In this document: one piece after another, positions 54,345 to 64,000 of the stretch
How positions within the stretch are numbered: position 1 is the first letter of the stretch
Layout of the letters: the number at the start of each line of letters is the position of its first letter
Assembly: GCA_038373885.1 (NCBI GenBank)
Contig: JAWZYV010012390.1
Coordinates: 62,001 to 126,000 of the forward strand
DNA from: Cheiracanthium punctorium
Lineage: Eukaryota; Arthropoda; Arachnida; Araneae; Cheiracanthiidae
DNA: 64,000 nt
Direction of reading: 5' to 3'
Translations under genes and position numbers: made by a program
Notes under the pieces: model-generated
The model's database searches: none
Told to the model about the DNA's origin: nothing
Seen by the model: the letters and a program-made list of their open reading frames with translations, nothing else

Positions 54345-55204
54345 TTACCGACTCAAATAAAGAGACAAAATTTAAAACATTTTCTTTAATTATTATGACT
54401 TTTTCCAAACTTACAATATCTTATACAATTTCCTTTTTCTTACACATTAAATAATGATAACCGTGACATTATTTGTTTCTTTTGTGAATATTCAATAAGA
54501 TTAATCATAAAATCTGTTTCGCGGTGAGAATGCTGGTTATATACATAGGAGAGAGCGGGGAGATATAGTGCAACTCAAGATTAAAACAAATCAATACAAA
54601 GGTTTTTTACCTTTTCTGCTGATGCACTGGTGGGGCATTTTTTTATGCTTGATGGCTCGTGACATCTAGGTTGCTATATCGTAATTTTTCAGCAATTGAA
54701 GCTCGGCCACATTCACTCACTTTTAATAAAATTGCTGGTTCACTACGGAATCTTTTCAATCATTTTTTTTAACACACTCACTCAACCACATCACTTTTGA
54801 AGTCCGTTTTCTCTGAACTTCATCTCGACTCTCTCGTCACTTCTCATCGACTCTTTTTTTCCTCTTGAGCCCCTTTTTCTTTTCGCTTTTTTTTAGCAAC
54901 CAATCCGGGGTTCCTTTTGCTCACGTCCCCTTTACGTGCATAATTTTCTGTTTCTCCGTTTCTGTGATTGGTTCACCGTCCTTATTTTCTACGCCTCCTA
55001 ATCTACGTCTTTCTGCGTAACATTGGCCATCTGAGACAGTCTACAATAAATTTTTCTAATTTATTATGGGGGAATTTTGACTGTCCCCTCGTGACACTTT
55101 CTGGCACCACGATGTCTGCATCTCGTAACTCAGCTGCCCACTATAAATTTCTGTAATTTATTATGGGGCAATTTTGACTTTGCCGTAGTGACACATCTGG
55201 CTCC
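54345..55204. other. Non-coding block between protease and pol
   Basis: In related elements RT follows the protease closely; here about 0.9 kb without a frame intervenes. It contains a direct repeat: AATTTATTATGGGG.(A/C)AATTTTGACT...CGTGACAC..TCTGGC(A/T)CCA(C/T)GATGTCT at 55059-55114 and 55154-55212. The CTGGC(A/T)CCA(C/T)GATG words look like primer-binding-site wording, so this may be the end of a foreign LTR inserted here. No target duplication was found. Confidence 0.5.
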
Positions 55205-55774
55205 ATGATGTCTAGATATTGTAAATTATTCTTCGTGTGTGGGCTCCCCTTTTGCACTACAATTGGTCTACCACATTGTTGTGCTTTCAAACTATATATA
55301 GACTGTACAAAAAATAAAATTTCGCAAATGGGAAAAAATATATTACTAATGTCACTTCCAGATGATGTGTCCACAGAAAAAACCTTGCATTTAGTTCCAG
55401 ACAGTGATTATTGTATTAAAAACAATCAAAATGAGGTTTGTAAAGATAATTATTGTAATGAAAGTAATCAAAATGAGGTTTGTCAAGATAATTATTGTAA
55501 TGAAAGTAATCAAAATGAGGGTTGTCAAGATAATTATTGTAATGAAAGTAATCCAAATAATGTGTATCCAAATTGTAATGATGAATTCGCATCATATGAA
55601 ATGAGTGATGACTTCCTCAGTAAGATCCAAATCGATCAGGATGAAGCTAAAGAGCTTGATTTTACTCCAGCCACTGAGGAAAATAATCAAAATCTTCAGT
55701 TAGCCAATAAAAGTGAACTTCCTGCTCTCTTAGCTAAATACGTCAACATTTTTGCAAAACAAAATATGATGTAG
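55205..55774 (+). pseudogene. pol N-terminal spacer with tandem repeat
   Basis: This 189-codon frame precedes RT. From about codon 40 (MGKNILLMSLPDDVSTEK) it is acidic and Asn/Cys-rich; codons for NEVCQDNYCNESNQ are repeated three times. The C-terminal part (LANKSELPALLAKYVNIFAK) is the conserved lead-in to gypsy RTs. A stop at 55772 with a frame change separates it from RT. The first 40 codons probably belong to the inserted block. Confidence 0.65.
55430..55555 (+). repeat. Three tandem 42-bp coding units
   Basis: Three nearly identical 42-base units keep the frame, each coding 14 residues (NEVC(K/Q)DNYCNESNQ with one V to G change). Only three or four base differences separate them, so the expansion is young relative to the divergence of the rest of the element. 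Confidence 0.9.
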
Positions 55775-55785
55775 GTAGAATTAAC

Positions 55786-56472
55786 ATGGAACCACAAAGA
55801 GTTCATTTAACATCTGAATTACCAATTGCACAAAGAGCTTATAGAACCTCCCCTAAGGAGGAAAGTGAAATAAGAGAACAAATTCAAAATTTATTACAAG
55901 CCGGTTTAATTAAAGAAAGCCATTCCCTTTACTCTGCACCCGTCACGTTGGTGCTTAAGAGAGAGGAAGGAAAGAAAACACGTCTTTGTGTTGACTTTCG
56001 TAAACTCAATGCTATTATGAAAACACACGCAGAACCATTACCTAGAATTGATACTCTTCTTGATAAATTAGCAAAATCAAAATTCTTTTCCACACTAGAT
56101 CTCGCGAGTGGATATTGGCATGTGCCCGTGCATCCCCGAGATACTGAAAAATTGGCTTTTGCTACCACATTTGGCTTATTTGAATGGAAAGTTCTACCCT
56201 TCGGATTGCGCACAGCGCCAGCAATATTTAATCGTACCATAAGAAGAATTCTAAATAAATACAAAATTGATTTTGCATGTAATTATTTTGATGATATTAT
56301 TGTTTATTCTCAATCTCAAGAAGAGCACCTACATCACTTACAAATATTATTTGACATTTGCGTTAAAGAAAATTTAAAGCTGAAGTTATCTAAATGCCCT
56401 TTTAGTAAAACTAATTTCCTTGGATATGAAGTCTCTAATGGTTGCATCACTCCTGGTAATCCAAACATTTAA
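55786..56472 (+). pseudogene. Ty3/gypsy reverse transcriptase
   Basis: Domains are in order: the AGLIKESHSLYSAPVTLV lead-in, LCVDFRKLNAI (motif 2), STLDLASGYWHVPVHP (first catalytic aspartate), FEWKVLPFGLRTAPAIFNR (motif 4), and YFDDIIVYS with the catalytic DD near 56290. Length is normal and all catalytic residues are kept. A TAA at 56470 ends the frame early; the connection region continues in the same frame after it. It copies the element's RNA into DNA. Confidence 0.95.
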
Positions 56473-56484
56473 GCTATTACTAAG

Positions 56485-56960
56485 TTGAAACAACCGACCA
56501 ATGTAAAAGAACTACTGAGAGTTCTTGGGATTATTAATGTTTATGGGAGGTTCATTCCTCAGTATGCTAAGACCAGGGCACCGTTAAATAATCTACTTAA
56601 GAAAAATGTCCCCTATGTTTGGGATCAAAATATTGAAGATGCTTTTCAAAAATTAAAAAGTGCATTGATTCAAAAGCCAATTTTAAGGCTCTATGACACA
56701 AGAAGTCCCTGTCATCTTTTGTTGATGCTTTAAGTCATGGAGTGGGTTGTGTTCTGAAGCAGGAAGATGAAAAGGGAGTTTTACACCCGGTGGCATATCA
56801 TTCGCGTAACTTAAGAATTTATGAACGAAATTATGCTATTACCGAATTATAATGTTTGGCTATTGTGGATGCCTTGGACAAATTTTATCATTATTTACAT
56901 GGGCAAAAATTCATCATACATACTGACCATGCGGCTTTAACTTGGCTAAAAAATGTTTAA
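56485..56960 (+). pseudogene. RT connection and RNase H
   Basis: LRVLGIINVYGRFIPQYAKT..PLNNLLKK is the conserved connection segment. A frameshift near 56733 falls where the first RNase H aspartate is expected. After that, GVGCVLKQEDEKG, the SRNL..YERNYAITEL block with the catalytic glutamate, and HTDHAALTWL with the next aspartate follow, with TAA stops at about 56850 and 56958. RNase H degrades the RNA template. Confidence 0.85.
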
Positions 56961-56963
56961 AAT

Positions 56964-57416
56964 TTGAAGGCCTTTTTCCGCTGGTCCTTAAAACTTAGTA
57001 TGTTTGATTATGAAATTAAATATCTAAAAGGCTCCACTAATATTGAAGCTTATATGCCATCCCGGTCACCTGCTGTAGAACATATCTCGCACCATGTCCA
57101 TCTTCTTGATGTAAATGAAATTAAAGAAACTCAAAAGAAAGAAAATTTCATAGTAAATGGTAAAAATTTAATTGAAGTAAATGATGTTATTGTAATTAAG
57201 AAAAAAGGACTGTATAAGATTTATGTACCTATGTCTTTAAGATTACCCCTGCTCGAGAAAACTCATAACCAATTTGGACATCCAGGAATATACAAAATGG
57301 TAAATTTAATTACACCTCAATATTATTGGCCTCATATTAATACAGATATTGAAAATTATGTCAATCATTGTCACACATGCCAAATAAATAAAAAATGTAA
57401 ACAAAAAAGATTTTGA
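56964..57416 (+). pseudogene. Integrase linker and HHCC zinc domain
   Basis: Begins after a stop with FFRWSLKLSMFDYEIKYLKG, the RNase H exit. The zinc-binding N-terminal integrase domain is visible as HNQFGHPGIYKM..ITPQYYWPHINTDIENYVNHCHTC, with both His and both Cys kept. TGA at 57414-57416 breaks the frame; the integrase core continues in the same frame. Confidence 0.9.
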
Positions 57417-57419
57417 TTA

Positions 57420-57880
57420 TTGCAGCAAGTACCTCCGTCTGATAAACCTTTTGAATGTCTGTCATTGGACACAGTTGGTGGGTTTAATTACTATAATTCA
57501 ACTAAAATGTATTTGCATTTGGTCACAGACCACGCAACTCGTCATGTGTGGGGGTTTCCATCTAAAAGTGTCACAACAGAAACTTATACAAACTGTTTAA
57601 GACAAATATTTCAAATTCAAGTTCCAGAAAAATTATTAACTGACAGAAATCCAGCTTTTACTACTACAAGATTTAAAAAATTTCTTCGTAATTATAATGT
57701 TAAACATTTAATGACATGCAGTCATCACCCACAAACGAATGGGAAGAGGAACGCCTGAATCAGACTATTGTCACAAGGTTAAAATGCAAAGTTAACGCTT
57801 CATCAACTAAAGTACCATGGACTAAATTACTAGAGGAAGTTTTAAATCAATATAACATAACTCCACGTTCTGTTACATAG
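57420..57880 (+). pseudogene. Integrase catalytic core
   Basis: The DDE core is recognisable: D in LSLDTVGGFNYY, D in KLLTDRNPAFTT, and E in the ERLNQTI segment just after the HPQTNG motif. A frameshift at about 57757 separates the first two residues from the last, and a TAG at 57878 follows. It would insert the DNA copy into the genome. Confidence 0.9.
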
Positions 57881-58273
57881 TTTTCACCAAGTTATTTAAT
57901 GTACGGAACTTTACCTTATGATCCATTATTGCCAAACAATAATTATTATCCATCTCTTGATGAAGCACGTAAATTAGCTAAGGAAAGAACTATACAATAT
58001 CATAACAAAAACAAAGTCAGATATGATGCTCGCTTTCTCCCTGTAAAATTTAAAGTTGGTGATGAAGTAATATACGAAGAATTTGAATATCCTAATACAC
58101 GTAAATTAAGTCCACCCTATTCAGGTCCATATAAAATAATACAACAACTTTCTGAAGTAAACTTTGAAATTGATAAACCTAGCCCTCATTTCAAAAGAAA
58201 TTCTGAGATTGTGCATTCATCTAAACTGAGATATTATAATAGTCCACAAAATTTTAAACTATACCATGAATAG
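57881..58273 (+). pseudogene. Integrase C-terminal domain, GPY/F type
   Basis: Begins FSPSYLMYGTLPYDPLLP and runs to the natural stop at 58271-58273. The GPY/F-like module is visible in KFKVGDEVIYEEFEYPNTRK and SPPYSGPYKIIQQLSEVNFE. No chromodomain follows. The end is marked by HSSKLRYYNSP. Confidence 0.88.
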
Positions 58274-59141
58274 ACTACCTGAGTAATTCTATTATGCAAT
58301 TGTGGTTTTTTTTCCCAATTCAGTTTTAATTTTCCACATTTTTACATTACACACTGTATACATCACACAAATTTTGTTTACATTTGTATTTAACCATATT
58401 GCCAAGAATTACTATGTTGCAAATATACTCATTTATATCTTTTTGTCATGTCCTTATACTATTTATTTGCATTTCAATTGTTATAATATACTGGTCACTT
58501 TATATGAAAAATTAATCCCAAAATTACTTCCAGATATAGTGTGATATTTTATAGTGTTGTATATACGTTACTATGCAGGAACATTTCGATTCTTTATACT
58601 TTAGTGAAATTAAATTAGTATTATTATATTTTATGAATAAGATCCAGTATGTGTTTTGTATAGTGTTTACTTATTTGAATGATATATTTTATTAATTAAC
58701 TTAGAAGGATAATAATCTGAAAATGCATCTACGTGAATGTGCTCACATATGTAAACAAATATTACAATCTACCAGGAGAGCCTCAAGTACTTTCGCTTTT
58801 CTTGTGTCAATGACTGTGGACAGTATAACAGATATAAACATTAAACTTTGGACAATGAAGTAGAGGCTCAACTGAACTAACGATTGTTTATATAAGGGAT
58901 CCCTTGAGCGTTAATATACTAAAATTTACAATTATTAGTGCTATTACATATATTATTTTCTAATGAATGTTTTCTTATGTCATAACTGTATTTTGAGAAA
59001 TTGTGTATGCGGAGAAGGCTGGTGATCTCAATTCTACATTCAGAGTTAAAAAAAAAAAAAAAAATCACAGTTCAAAATTTTTATCTCGTTCCGTTCGGGT
59101 TGAGTGTCACCGACTTGCAGGCAAGCCGGTTGCCCTCCGCT
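58274..59141 (+). other. 3' non-coding region of LTR element
   Basis: Nearly 870 AT-rich bases between pol and the polypurine tract. An 80-codon hydrophobic frame (58302-58544) has no signal of an envelope protein, and I see no env gene. Confidence 0.5.
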
Positions 59142-59154
59142 TGGAGGGGGGGGA
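59142..59154 (+). other. Polypurine tract
   Basis: GGAGGGGGGGG followed by A lies two bases upstream of the 3' LTR. This is the position and composition of the plus-strand priming site of LTR retrotransposons and fixes the LTR start. Confidence 0.85.
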
Positions 59155-59156
59155 TA

Positions 59157-59738
59157 TGTAATAATAAAATAAACTTTTCTAATTTAACCTAATTTAATTT
59201 AATGTTATTCGAAAAATCCTTCTTTAATCTCGGTTACTCTTACTGTAAAATTTGTTTCTCGGCCATACAAATATTACGCTCGGAGACAATTTTTTAAGTT
59301 AGATAAGGAGTAAAATCGTTGATTCAGCAGTATTTTCAGTTTTCTGCGGTTTCGTTACGACGCGCTTTTAGAACTCCTGGGTAAGCAGGTGTTTCTCATG
59401 TCTTGATTGACAATCTGGTTAACTAATTACGTTTGAGAGTAACGCCTTCGCAATCGTGCTGCGCCCTGCCAGCAGGTGTAGTAACTAAAGAGTATTTAAG
59501 CAAGAGCGTGGAAATTTCGAGGGCTTTTTAGGAGTTTGGAACGTGAAGGTTTTTCAGGAGCTTAGCCTTAGCTTCGAGCTTTAGCTTTTAGACTGCGATG
59601 TAAGAAGTTAGCTACGGAACTAATAAGGTCGCCGGCCGGACTCCTGCCCTCTGTCCGAACTTTGAAATAAACTATTCAACCTAGAACCCCAATGGATTTG
59701 TGTCGATTATTTCAACAAGGGATGGCGTAAGGCCCATT

Positions 59739-59745
<7 letters not shown>
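59157..59745 (+). mobile_element. 3' LTR of Ty3/gypsy element
   Basis: Same length as the 5' LTR with about 20 differences. It ends TTATA where the 5' LTR has TTACA, so the last bases have changed or blend into the AT tract. The mismatch rate suggests an insertion of moderate age, consistent with several disabling mutations in pol. Confidence 0.92.
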
Positions 59746-59781
<36 letters not shown>

Positions 59782-59803
59782 ATGTATGTATGTATGTATG
59801 TAT
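59746..59803. repeat. AT and GTAT microsatellite
   Basis: AT repeats to about 59771, followed by GTATGTATGATGTATGTATG and a few more units. It continues the tract left of 50092. Confidence 0.9.
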
Positions 59804-60604
59804 AAGACTAAAATATAATTTAGATTTTTAAATGATTATTTATTATGATTGTTAGATATTTTTAAATGTTCTAGAGATTTAATGTAAGAAAATGCGCATA
59901 AAAGAGCAAGAAGAAAATTTAGGATACAGCGAGGAGAGAACCCTGGCTTCTCAACCCAATCCCTTGCTCTAAGGCGACGCCATTATTTCACGACCACTGT
60001 GCAAGTTTTAACTTTTTTATGTTTCTTCCGTTCATTTACTTTCATGGTAATGTATTGAAACATCCGTTTCACATATGCCTTCTAAATTGTTTACTTTCTC
60101 CTCACACATATATCTTGCAAATCTATTAATAAATTCTAACATTTCAGTCGATCGGCCTGTAATCAGCTCGTAGAATGTTTCGTCAATAACACCGTTAGAA
60201 TCTTAGTTTTTAATCTGTAAATAAATGTTTTAATGATAAAATTGTACATATTTCTTACTCAACCATTTGATATAACTAAATCTATTTTTTAATCCCACCA
60301 AAAACAAGTTTATTAATGTTTATTGTATAAAATCATAAACTGGCAGCCTGGTAACATAAGCGCGGCGTATTCTTCCGCTCAAACCAATTCATGACTGAGT
60401 TAAACCTGTTTGAGTGCTATTACGCGGGAGTTAAATAGTCCCCTCTTTAAACTGGATTAAATAATAACGAGTTTACCCAAATAAACCGGCGACGTCAATT
60501 ACCGATTTCAGCACCGATTAAAATTATATATTTTTTAAAAATAAATTGTTAGAGCGGATTCCAAGATGAAAGGGGACACCACAGAAAGCCCGGAATTACC
60601 TGTA
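59804..60604. other. Stretch without recognised gene
   Basis: No gene seen. A more GC-balanced part at 60350-60530 has words AGTTAAACCTGTTTGAG and GGGAGTTAAATAG but no terminal repeats. Confidence 0.4.
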
Positions 60605-60713
60605 CCCTAGTAGCACAATTAGTCCAAAAAACGTTTAAAACACGTTTTTTAGCGTCAAAAAACGTGTTTCCAACGTAATTTAAACGTTTTTTGAAGTAGT
60701 TGTGCTACTAGGG
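60605..60713. mobile_element. 109-bp palindromic MITE, TSD TA
   Basis: Perfect terminal inversion CCCTAGTAGCACAA (14 bp). The palindrome continues through AAAAAACGTTTAAA and AACGTGTTT with few mismatches to the centre, so the whole element can fold. TA lies on both sides (60603-60604, 60714-60715). The terminus differs from that of the 7.8-kb element (CCCTAATAGCACA) by one base. Confidence 0.88.
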
Positions 60714-60714
60714 T

Positions 60715-60935
60715 ATATATAGAGTGTCGGAGTTTGTTGACAGTTGGGTTGAGTTCGTTTATGTAGAACTGTCGTTCTCTATGATTTACAGGGCTTATAG
60801 TAAACAGGGATTCAAGAAGAGGGTTTTACGAAGACCAACAGGAAAGCGGGAAATTAAGATGGCTGAGAACAGAGGAATTTCCAACATTCAGAAAGGAGGG
60901 GGTGGGGACAGTGAAACCAACGTTGACAAGGGTAT
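60715..60935 (-). other. 3' non-coding region of Penelope fragment
   Basis: On the minus strand this follows the nuclease frame. It has no supported frame of its own; a plus-strand frame (60724-60972) across it is probably a shadow. It ends against the MITE at 60713. Confidence 0.4.
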
Positions 60936-61680
60936 TTATGTTTTTGTTGATGCTTCAAGAAAATCTGATTGAATGGGGTAACGGGGTTTGCAAATGAGTT
61001 CAGCTGAACTTAAGTCGGAAGTATGTTTGGTATCCCAAGAATGTTTACCGATGGAAGACTTGTTGTTGGTTTCATGCTTTTTAAGAAGAGCTATGCGCTC
61101 CATTATTCTAAATCTAAGGGCACATTTAGTTTCTCCGATATAATATAAACCACATCGACAATTGATACTGCAAATGCCCCGTGAATTCAAAGTCTCAATG
61201 GGGTCTTTGAGGCAAGAGAAAGTCAATTTGTTCGTGGGCACCCGTAAAAAAACTTTAAAATTAAATTTATTCAGATTTTTACAATGCGAGTACTAATTTT
61301 TGGAGAGTGAGGGAGAACAATAGTGTTCTTAATGACGGGTGATCGTAATAATACGACATTACGTGGATTACGCAGTTTCTTCAATTCGCCGACAAATTAT
61401 AGCCTCTGTTCACGGCAACGGTTTTGAGGTAGTTAATTTCAGAAAGCAAGGAATTATTGTCAGGACAGATGATCAAGGCAAGATAAATAGAAGAATAGAA
61501 GGCTACCATTTTTGGTCGGGAAAATGACAAGAGCGAGCGTGTGGTGGTAAGCAAACAAAAAGATTTGCGGTAAACAAAAATGAAAAAAAAGTGTGTGCGT
61601 GTAATCTTTACACGCGATTGAAGTAAAACTTCTTTGACGTTTACGACACATATCACTGAAATGATTAAACTTTAACTGAA
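60936..61680 (-). pseudogene. Second Penelope-like fragment, RT end and GIY-YIG
   Basis: Minus strand. 61656-61381 carries the RT-nuclease linker (LLSEINYLKTVAVNRGYNLS), clearly related to LNNEINCLKSLAASRGF at 17292-17713. Frameshifted DNA with a KNTIVLPHSPK segment leads to 61241-60936: CLKDPIETLNSRGICSINCR..CGLYYIGETKCALRFR and SIGKHSWDTKHTSD. GIY reads GIC, so the first half of the nuclease motif is damaged; YIG and the following arginine are kept. The RT core is missing. It is a different subfamily or a diverged copy. Confidence 0.85.
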
Positions 61681-62039
61681 AATAAATATCATATTATAAT
61701 TTAATTATATTTATTATTCATGTGCTTTACAAAGATTATATAAATGTTATATTCATATTATTCCTTGGAAATAGGTACTTGAATGTCATCATAATTTTTT
61801 ATGTATGAAGTTATAGGTTTGTGGTAACTATAATTGGAAACATAAACTTTACTCTCTAAATTTGCTAATTTTCTTGAAAATACAGCATCTATCGTTGTAC
61901 TGAAACGCGTTTCTCATTGAAGTCGAGAAGTATTCGTACTTAGATCAAATTTTTCTTTTAAAATATCAACTGACGTCTCAGATTCTTGATAGTGAAAATT
62001 ATCATGAAAATCTCCAGTAAGAATCATCGGTAATTCATG
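61681..62039. other. AT-rich stretch without recognised gene
   Basis: No feature supported. Confidence 0.4.
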
Positions 62040-62815
62040 ATAATTATTAGAATGCAGGAAGTGTCCATGTTGTAGTATTATTCTTTAACTGTTTTCTTAT
62101 ACCATTGTTGCGTCTTTCTTGGGTTTGAATGGGGGGGGATGTTCATAGTCTAGTATTATACTTTAACTGTGTTCTTTAATTGATAGTTTCCTCCATTTGT
62201 TGGGTTCGAATGCAGGTAGTGTAAATTTTTAAATTTTTGTGTTTTTCTATCACAGTGTTCTTAAGCGTTGATTCGAAACCTACCAGCTTAAGCGCTGGTA
62301 GGTTTCAAATTATTATTCTGCATCCGTGTTTTTAAACTGCAGGTTCTGACTATTGTTTGGGATTGATAGCAGCCAGGGTCCATTTCTTTGTGGTGTTCCA
62401 TCCCAGTGTTAAAGCGTAGCTCCGTCTTGAGGTTGGGTTAGAATCCACGGAATGTCCATTTGTTATTCTTTTATTTTATTCTTAAACCTTTTACAACCAG
62501 TGCAGCCTTTGCAGTTTCTTTGTGGTGTTACATACCCGTGTTCTTAAACCGTTGTTCTGTCTGGATATCGGGTTACCTTCAAGGAAGTGTCCGTGTTGAA
62601 CTATTATTCTTTCACTGTTCTCTTAAAACGTTTTCCCGTAGGGTTTGAATCGAGAGAATGTCTATGCTGTGATATTTTTCTTTAACTGTGTTCCTAAACT
62701 GGTGTTTTCTTCTGTCGATTGGTATAGAATTCACGTAGGATCTATTACTGCGTTTTTCTATGGCAGTGTTTTTAAACCTTTGTTTTCCTCTGCTTGTTTT
62801 GCTCGAAGTATTATT
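62040..62815 (+). repeat. Diverged minisatellite, about 8 units
   Basis: Irregular units of roughly 70-140 bases share a TTCTTTAACTGTGTTCTTAA-like core followed by (C)..TTGTTTTCTTCTGTC-like and GGGTT(T/C)GAAT-like words and TGTCCATGTTG-like words. Cores are visible near 62080, 62160, 62255, 62405, 62545, 62615, 62680 and 62770. Unit lengths vary through indels. One unit contains a perfect hairpin (62275-62287 with 62294-62306). No coding frame persists. Confidence 0.65.
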
Positions 62816-63524
62816 CTGTTTAAAAATTTACATTTGGCTCATTATTATAAGTAACTCAAAAACACATGAGCAATATTAAAAGATTACATACTATTTAAGT
62901 ACAAACAAACAATATTTATGTATCATGGCAACCAATCATGTCAAGTTTTAACTCATAATTCCATTAAATATTGTAATAATGCAATTGAAAACATGTGAGT
63001 AAAGCGACGGAGCTTGGACTACAGAATGCACCATTGTGCCACTTTCTGTATTCGGTGCTGCTAAAATTTTGGGGGGAGGATTGTGTTAAGTTTTTATTTA
63101 AAAGGGGAGCCAATGATCATTATAATGGTTAGTACAAATTTTGCGCTGTGCATATGAGAGAAATATTAAAATCTTACCTGAAATGTATCCCCATATAGAC
63201 ACTACTAAATCCTAAAATTTTGTTTACTCAAATAATAACTATATTTTTTCCAGACATGTCTTTATTTATTTGTATATTATATTCATTGCACATATAGTTT
63301 ATAATTAACACATTCTAAGTAACACCTTACGACTAATGATTTCAGATAATTATATTCAAAATAGGGTACCCTAACAATTTGCATATTAACCTTAAATTTA
63401 TTTAAACCATATCTTTACTTATAGAAATATTTATCTAAAAAATTTTCCAATTAATTAAATCCCATCTTTACAAATATATTATCTCAATATTAATCAAACC
63501 ATTATAATACGCAGCAAATACAAG
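62816..63524. other. AT-rich stretch without recognised gene
   Basis: No feature supported. Confidence 0.4.
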
Positions 63525-63644
63525 TAATGCAGGATGAATTTTTTATCGCTGAAATTTTTATCAAGCAGTGCCTTCTCTCATCGACTGTGAGACATTTGCA
63601 AAATCTTAAATAAAATACATATCAATAAGAGTGCATCCTGCATT
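63525..63644. mobile_element. 120-bp MITE-like inverted repeat
   Basis: TAATGCAGGATG (63525-63536) is repeated exactly in reverse complement at 63633-63644 around about 96 bases. No definite target duplication. A short non-autonomous DNA element is likely but not proven. Confidence 0.45.
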
Positions 63645-64000
63645 AACTCAAAAATATTGAAATACACTTAATACAAACAAAATTAGTAAAGTCAATTTGA
63701 TCACACATTAATTTCGTGCCAAGACCGAACCAAGTGCGCTTCATACAAACTAAAATATCAAATGAAGTCAAATTAATCATACCATGTTAGGGCAGGTGAA
63801 ATACTTCTCCAGTTCATAACTTTCCGTAGCTGACATAGTCCGAGCATAGGGTTAGTACATCTGTTGGGAGCACTATCATTATTGTGGATAGTTCTTTTCC
63901 TCAAACTGGATATTCCTTGCGCTTAATTAGAATCGTGATGCACTTTATATGGATACTGTCGTTAATCAAGAATTCATAGTCTCTCTCCTCAGATTTAATG
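63645..64000. other. Window end without recognised gene
   Basis: AT-rich, no feature supported. Confidence 0.4.

Noticed and set aside
58302..58544. Possible envelope gene remnant downstream of integrase
   Set aside because: 80 hydrophobic codons without signal peptide, cysteine pattern or cleavage site; AT-rich 3' non-coding DNA explains it.
1..64000. CRISPR arrays, bacterial operons, rRNA or tRNA genes
   Set aside because: None seen. Repeats present are transposon termini, microsatellites or diverged tandem units, and the only tRNA-like sequences are SINE heads.

Overview
The window is about 64 kb of AT-rich, repeat-dense eukaryotic DNA. It has no rRNA or tRNA gene, no operon-like packing, and no intact host protein-coding gene that I can recognise. 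The mix of elements (Tc1 and mariner transposons, many hAT-type elements with 8-bp target duplications, a Helitron, Penelope-like elements with GIY-YIG endonuclease, a tRNA-derived SINE, a jockey-type LINE fragment and a Ty3/gypsy LTR retrotransposon) points to an arthropod. From memory, the Tc1-type transposase resembles copies common in spider genomes, so a spider or other chelicerate is my best guess. It remains an inference.

Layout. 1-9.1 kb: a TIR element with a repeated subterminal motif (1-795), a 491-bp GGG...CCC element (910-1400), a jockey-like LINE tail (2800-3400), a non-autonomous Helitron (about 4962-6008) and inverted copies of a 300-bp repeat. 9122-13405: a 4.3-kb hAT-type element with a perfect TTTGAGCC duplication, carrying a deleted mariner. 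13526-15210: a second hAT-type element with two smaller ones inside. 16500-37415: a Penelope-like element split in two by an 18.8-kb DNA element (17714-36537) with TIR CCCAGCAAACACAC and a TG duplication. That insert contains a Tc1 element, hAT-type elements, SINEs, Helitron coding remains and several MITEs.

37748-45524: a second long element built the same way (TIR CCCTAATAGCACA, TT duplication, subterminal GTCAC/GTGAC arrays). It hosts two hAT-type elements with perfect 8-bp duplications. A 109-bp relative (60605-60713) has the same terminus and a TA duplication. 45.5-50.1 kb is AT-rich with little structure. 50092-59745 is a complete but decayed Ty3/gypsy retrotransposon inserted in an AT microsatellite. 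Its LTRs are about 96-97% alike, it has a polypurine tract, and gag, protease, RT, RNase H and integrase are broken by stops and frameshifts. 59.7-64 kb holds a second Penelope fragment, a diverged minisatellite and a small MITE.

No host pathway can be read here. The biology of the window is nested transposition, and much of the order of events can be recovered from target duplications. The main candidates for something undescribed are the pair of very long non-coding TIR elements with CCC...CACA ends, 2-bp duplications and motif-rich subterminal arms, and a striking number of short, perfect or near-perfect hairpins that look like recent template-switch events.
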